NCBI RefSeq assembly: GCF_000802155.2
Contig: NZ_JQGJ02000009.1
Span: 186,001 to 250,000, forward strand
DNA from: Pseudomonas frederiksbergensis
GTDB taxonomy: Bacteria; Pseudomonadota; Gammaproteobacteria; Pseudomonadales; Pseudomonadaceae
Length of the DNA stretch: 64,000 nt
Direction: 5' to 3'
The notes under the pieces were generated by a model that saw only the letters and a program-made list of their open reading frames with translations, did no database searches and was not told the origin of the DNA. Every line of letters begins with the position of its first letter. Within the stretch, counting starts at the first letter, position 1. Both the position numbers and the translations under genes were made by a program. Positions 60,806 to 64,000 of the stretch are shown piece by piece.

Positions 60806-60838
60806 AATGAGGGAGCGGGCAATCCCGCTCCCTCATTG
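60806..60838. terminator. Bidirectional terminator between hisC and the convergent DUF4198 gene
   Basis: AATGAGGGAGCGGG / CCCGCTCCCTCATT is a 14-bp perfect stem with a short CAAT loop. It is AT-flanked on both sides, as expected between convergent genes. Confidence 0.75.
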
Positions 60839-60850
60839 TAATAACCGGTT

Positions 60851-61570
60851 TTACTCGTGATGCTCTTCACCGAGGAACGTCAGCGAAGTGAACACCCCAC
60901 GCGTCGCGACATCCTTGTTGTCCTTGAGCGGGATTTCCATTTGTGCGGCGATCACGTTCAGACCCTCATTGCGCACCAATACCTTGGCTCGGCCTTCGGC
61001 ATCGGTTTCGGTGCTCACGGTGCCCGGCGCGCTGCGATAGTCCCCCACCAACTTCACGCCTGCGGCAGGTTTTCCGTCGAGCAGCACCTGCACCGGCAAC
61101 GACTGGCCGGGACCGACGGTCAGCGGGTCGACTTGCGGCACGATGACGAACTTGACCTGATCCAGCTTCGGCAGCTTCGCCCCCGGCTCATAGATCGCCA
61201 GGCTGTACTTGAAGGTCTGGGTCGACTCGATCGCGCCTGGCACTTTGCTGCGGCCTTCATTGACCCATTTCTTGTCGGCGGTCTGTGACCACATGCCATT
61301 GTCGAGTGCGACTGCCAGCACGGCCGGTGGCTTGAGGGGTTGCAGGCGGGCGTGGTCCGACAAGCGCTCCACGGTGACGGGGATCATGTTGCCGCCCAAG
61401 TCATAGGCCCAGGCACCGCTGATTTTCTTCGCCTTGAAGGCGTTGTCCTCGGCGCCATGACCGTAGATCACTTCGATGTTGCCGCGTCGTTGTTCCGTCC
61501 ACAGGCCATGGGCCGAAGCCTGGGTGGCCAGGAGCAGGCCGAGCAGGGCGAAGGTCTTGGGGTATTTCAT
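60851..61570 (-). CDS. DUF4198 domain periplasmic protein
   Basis: A 239-residue exported protein with a signal peptide ending ATQASA-HGLW. The mature protein begins at a histidine and contains DUF4198 features (EQRRGNIEVIYGHGAEDNAF, then an Ig-like half with LDGKPAAGVKLVGDYR and TDAEGRAKVLV). Members often sit beside TonB-dependent metal receptors, as here: it starts 10 bp after the receptor gene on the same transcript. A periplasmic metal or siderophore-related role is inferred. Confidence 0.85.
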   Translation of the reverse strand: MKYPKTFALLGLLLATQASAHGLWTEQRRGNIEVIYGHGAEDNAFKAKKISGAWAYDLGGNMIPVTVERLSDHARLQPLKPPAVLAVALDNGMWSQTADKKWVNEGRSKVPGAIESTQTFKYSLAIYEPGAKLPKLDQVKFVIVPQVDPLTVGPGQSLPVQVLLDGKPAAGVKLVGDYRSAPGTVSTETDAEGRAKVLVRNEGLNVIAAQMEIPLKDNKDVATRGVFTSLTFLGEEHHE

Positions 61571-61580
61571 GCTGACTTCC

Positions 61581-63686
61581 TTATAGATCGAGGGTGAGGC
61601 TGACAGTGAAGTTGCGCGGATCGCCGGGAGTGACCCAGTAATTGCTGTAGGAGCGTTCGTAGTATTTTTCGTCGAACACGTTGTTCAGGTTCAGGCCCAC
61701 GGTGACGGTGTCGCTGGCCTTGTAGTGGGCCAGCAGGTCGACGGTATGGTAGGCGGGCAATTCGAAGTCCTTGCCCGCTTCGCCCGAGCGATCACCCACG
61801 TAAGTGAACGCCGCGCCGACATCCGAGCCGCGCAGGTGCCCATCCTGGAATTCGTAGACCCCTAGCAGGCTGCCGCTGCGCTTGGCGACGCCGAGGATCC
61901 GGCTGCCGGTGGGGATGACCTCGTCGCCCTTGGTCACTTCGGCGTCGATATAGGCAAAGGCGCCAATCACCCGCACCGCGTCAGTGAGCTGGCCGGTCAT
62001 CTGCAGGTCGATGCCCTGGCTACGGGCCTTGCCCACGGCGCGACTGAAATCGGTCCCGCCCACCGGGCTGAGGACGTTTTCCTTCTCGATATGGAAGGCC
62101 GCGAGGGTAGTGCTCAGGCGGTCGTCGAACAGTTCGCTCTTGACCCCGACTTCATAGCCAACCCCTTCCTCAGGGTCGAATGTCTTGCCGTCGGCGTCCA
62201 GGCCATTGTTGGGTTTGAACGAGGTGGAGGCATTGGCGAACAGCCCGACTTGCGGCGTCAGTTGGTACAACAGACCGGCGCGTTGCGTCAGGGTGTCGTG
62301 GCGTTGGCGGCTGGTCACGTCGTTGACGTGGTTGTCGATGCTTTGCTCGAAGTGTTCGTAGCGCACGCCGAGCAAGCCGCGCAGTTTGTCGGTGAAGATG
62401 ATCTGGTCCTGAAGGTTCACGGCCCTGCTTTTGACATGCTCGAAGAAGTCCGTGCCGGAGCGCGTGCCGTTGGGTTTTGGCTGGCCGTAGATCGGGTCGT
62501 AGATATCGATCGGATAAGCGCCGCCAGCGATGGTCGTTACGCGCTCGTTCTTGCGGTAGTCCTCGTATTCCGTGCCGATCAACAGTTCGTGCTGCCAGGG
62601 ACCGAGATCGAACAGCCCGCGCAACTCAAGTTGGGTAATGCTGTCGTGCCAATTGCTGTCGCGCTCGCGGTAGCGGCGGTTCACCGTGTGGCCATCGGCG
62701 TTCAATGGCCGCGCTTCGGAAGCGAATCCCCAGAGCTCACCCTGCTTGTAATGGCTGGCCAGGCGTAACTGCCAGGCGTCGTTGAGCTGATGCTCGAGGG
62801 CGGCCTGGAGCATGTTGTTGTGGTTATCGATGTCCCCGTCGTTGGGTTCGCCCAGGAAGGTCGAACGGGAAACGCCACTCCAGCGATTGTTCGGGGCGAC
62901 GATGCCACGGTCGAACGTCGAGCTGTGGCGCACGATTTCGCTTTCCACCAGCAACCGGGTGTCCGGGTTCAGTTGCCAACTGATGGAGGGCGCGACGAAG
63001 ACGCGCTTGCTGCCGACATGATCGCGAAAGCTGTTGTTGTCCTCGACCGCCAGGTTGACCCGGGACAGCACGTTGCCTTCGGCGTCCAGCGGCGTATTGA
63101 CGTCCAGCGCGGTTCGGTAGCGGTCCCAGCTTCCGGCGCTGGTTTGCAACGTGGTGAACGCTTCGGGTTGGGGTTTCTTGGTGACAATGTTGACCGTGCC
63201 GCCGGGATCGCCGCGGCCATAGAGGCTGGCCGCCGGGCCTTTCAACACCTCGATACGCTCGATACTGGCGGCGTCCGGCGTGCTTGGATAGCCGCGGTTG
63301 GCGCTGAAACCGTCCTTGTAGAATTCCGACGTGGTGAAACCCCTAACGCTGTATTCGTAAAGCGTCAGGCCGCCGAAGTTGTTCTGCTTCGATACGCCAC
63401 CGGCATATTCCAGGGCTCGTTCGACGTGGGTGCTGCCCAGGTCCTTGAGTACGCTGGCAGGGATGACGCTGATCGATTGCGGGACGTCGCGCAAAGCCGT
63501 GTCGGTCTTGGTGGCGCTGACGGAGCGGGTCGCCCGATAGCCCGAGACAGGGCCGGTGGCGGATTCGTAGTCGGACGTGACGTTGATGGCGTCCAGCTCC
63601 AAAGGCTGGATTTCTTCGGCGAAGGCTGGATCGCCGAGTAGGCCCAGGGCGAGGCTGGCAACGGAAATCCGTTTCAGAGATGACAT
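61581..63686 (-). CDS. TonB-dependent siderophore receptor
   Basis: A 701-residue outer-membrane receptor. A signal peptide (cleavage near PAFA-EEIQ), a short N-terminal segment and a plug domain (RDVPQSISVIPASVLKDLG, RIEVLKGPAASLYGRGDPGG, GTVNIVTKKP) are followed by a 22-strand barrel. It ends NFTVSLTLDL, with a terminal Leu in place of the usual Phe. The ATG at 63686 is preferred over a TTG five codons upstream. There is no N-terminal signalling domain, so no FecIR-type cell-surface signalling is expected. It belongs to the FhuA/FoxA-like ferric-siderophore group; the ligand is unknown. Confidence 0.92.
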   Translation of the reverse strand: MSSLKRISVASLALGLLGDPAFAEEIQPLELDAINVTSDYESATGPVSGYRATRSVSATKTDTALRDVPQSISVIPASVLKDLGSTHVERALEYAGGVSKQNNFGGLTLYEYSVRGFTTSEFYKDGFSANRGYPSTPDAASIERIEVLKGPAASLYGRGDPGGTVNIVTKKPQPEAFTTLQTSAGSWDRYRTALDVNTPLDAEGNVLSRVNLAVEDNNSFRDHVGSKRVFVAPSISWQLNPDTRLLVESEIVRHSSTFDRGIVAPNNRWSGVSRSTFLGEPNDGDIDNHNNMLQAALEHQLNDAWQLRLASHYKQGELWGFASEARPLNADGHTVNRRYRERDSNWHDSITQLELRGLFDLGPWQHELLIGTEYEDYRKNERVTTIAGGAYPIDIYDPIYGQPKPNGTRSGTDFFEHVKSRAVNLQDQIIFTDKLRGLLGVRYEHFEQSIDNHVNDVTSRQRHDTLTQRAGLLYQLTPQVGLFANASTSFKPNNGLDADGKTFDPEEGVGYEVGVKSELFDDRLSTTLAAFHIEKENVLSPVGGTDFSRAVGKARSQGIDLQMTGQLTDAVRVIGAFAYIDAEVTKGDEVIPTGSRILGVAKRSGSLLGVYEFQDGHLRGSDVGAAFTYVGDRSGEAGKDFELPAYHTVDLLAHYKASDTVTVGLNLNNVFDEKYYERSYSNYWVTPGDPRNFTVSLTLDL

Positions 63687-63728
63687 GTTATGTTGTTCCA
63701 ATTTTCAGTATTGAAACAATATAACACT

Positions 63729-63747
63729 ACTAATGAGAATTTATGCT
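63729..63747 (-). promoter_or_regulatory. Possible Fur box upstream of the TonB-dependent receptor
   Basis: ACTAATGAGAATTTATGCT matches about 10-11 of 19 positions of the Fur consensus, in the AT-rich stretch ~45 bp before the receptor start. Context (a siderophore receptor) supports it; the match alone is moderate. Confidence 0.5.
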
Positions 63748-63767
63748 ATCTCGAATTCAGTGTTTTT

Positions 63768-63799
63768 TGTGGCGAGGGAGTAGCTCTCTCGCCACAGGG
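63768..63799. repeat. REP palindrome
   Basis: TTTGTGGCGAGGGAGTAGCT followed by CTCTCGCCACAGGGA forms a hairpin between algW and the receptor's upstream region. Confidence 0.7.
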
Positions 63800-63852
63800 A
63801 ATTTGAGAAGGGCTTGCTCGGTTGCAAGGCCCCTCTACGGTCGTGGTGCGGC

Positions 63853-64000
63853 TTATTGTTCTTCCTTGAGCACCACCGGCGCGGGTGGCGGACGCAGGCC
63901 GATCTCAGCCGTAAGCTTTAGCTCCTTGCCGTTGCGCATGACCTGGATCGTGACCTTGTCGGTGGGCTTGATCCGCGCCACCTGGTTCATCGAGCGGCGG
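63853..64000 (-). CDS. algW: C-terminal end of AlgW (DegS-like periplasmic serine protease), truncated by window end
   Basis: The minus strand encodes the last ~48 residues: RRSMNQVARIKPTDKVTIQV, then MRNGKELKLTAEIGLRPPPAP and a short charged tail. This is the end of a PDZ domain as in AlgW/DegS. Position next to hisC matches the P. aeruginosa order. AlgW cleaves MucA to release AlgU; the catalytic part lies outside the window. Confidence 0.8.
   Translation of the reverse strand, partial: RRSMNQVARIKPTDKVTIQVMRNGKELKLTAEIGLRPPPAPVVLKEEQ

Overview
The window is chromosomal DNA of a Pseudomonas species, most likely from the P. fluorescens group. It is GC-rich. The block from gatB/gatC and mreBCD through maf-rng-yhdP-tldD-pmbA, fagA-fumC-orfX-sodA, ptsO-rapZ-ptsN-hpf-rpoN-lptBAC-kdsCD, mlaFEDCB-ibaG-murA, hisGDC and algW follows, as far as I recall, the gene order of the P. 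aeruginosa PA44xx region. REP/REPIN repeats of the type common in P. fluorescens relatives (GTGGCGAGGGAG cores) lie in many intergenic gaps. No tRNA, rRNA or CRISPR array was seen.

Layout. (1) 1-7.6 kb is an accessory contact-dependent inhibition (CDI) locus. It starts with the 3' end of a cdiA/fhaB-type exoprotein (VENN motif plus toxin tip) and its Imm42-like immunity gene. A series of orphan modules follows: toxin-tip remnants, immunity genes (one Imm26-like, two unassigned), a complete-looking CdiA_C-type tRNase tip with its immunity gene, and two 184-residue lipoproteins. The junctions between modules carry two families of short repeats resembling ends of REP-associated transposase (RAYT) elements, and one junction holds a RAYT remnant. 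(2) 7.6-14.2 kb holds a DUF6124 gene with a long, potentially switching 5' leader, a SIMPL-domain protein, the RoxS/RoxR (RegB/RegA-like) redox two-component system, an SbmA/BacA-like ABC exporter and a FadR-type GntR regulator. (3) 14.2-16.2 kb is a small island of decayed DNA between the regulator and the genes it probably controls. It has two paralogous ~100-residue proteins, a multiply broken gene, a second copy of the regulator's 3' end and a 19-bp direct repeat. (4) 16.2-21.8 kb is the D-glucarate/galactarate catabolic operon: KDG dehydratase, alpha-ketoglutaric semialdehyde dehydrogenase, MFS transporter and galactarate dehydratase.

(5) 21.9-28.1 kb has an AEC transporter, a PcaC-like protein, a Ca/Na antiporter, an RlpA-like lipoprotein and gatCAB. 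(6) 28.3-41.6 kb runs left to right through the cell-shape genes mreBCD, maf, RNase G, yhdP, a nitrilase-like amidase, tldD and pmbA, with darP (yjgA) on the opposite strand. (7) 41.6-45.5 kb is the Fur-type iron-starvation operon fagA-fumC-orfX-sodA plus a ZIP transporter. It supplies an iron-free fumarase and a Mn superoxide dismutase. (8) 45.5-52.5 kb, on the minus strand, is the kdsD-kdsC-lptCAB-rpoN-hpf-ptsN-rapZ-ptsO cluster: LPS precursor and transport genes, sigma-54 and the nitrogen PTS. (9) 52.8-60.8 kb, on the plus strand, holds the Mla lipid-transport operon, ibaG, murA and hisGDC. (10) 60.8-64 kb, on the minus strand, has a DUF4198 protein with a TonB-dependent siderophore receptor behind a possible Fur box, then the 3' end of algW.

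The most interesting signals are the repeat-bounded CDI module array, the DUF6124 leader whose central segment can pair either with an upstream copy or with the ribosome-binding region, the decayed island beside the glucarate regulator, and two genes (mreC and a Ca/Na antiporter) whose best start codon is ATT.
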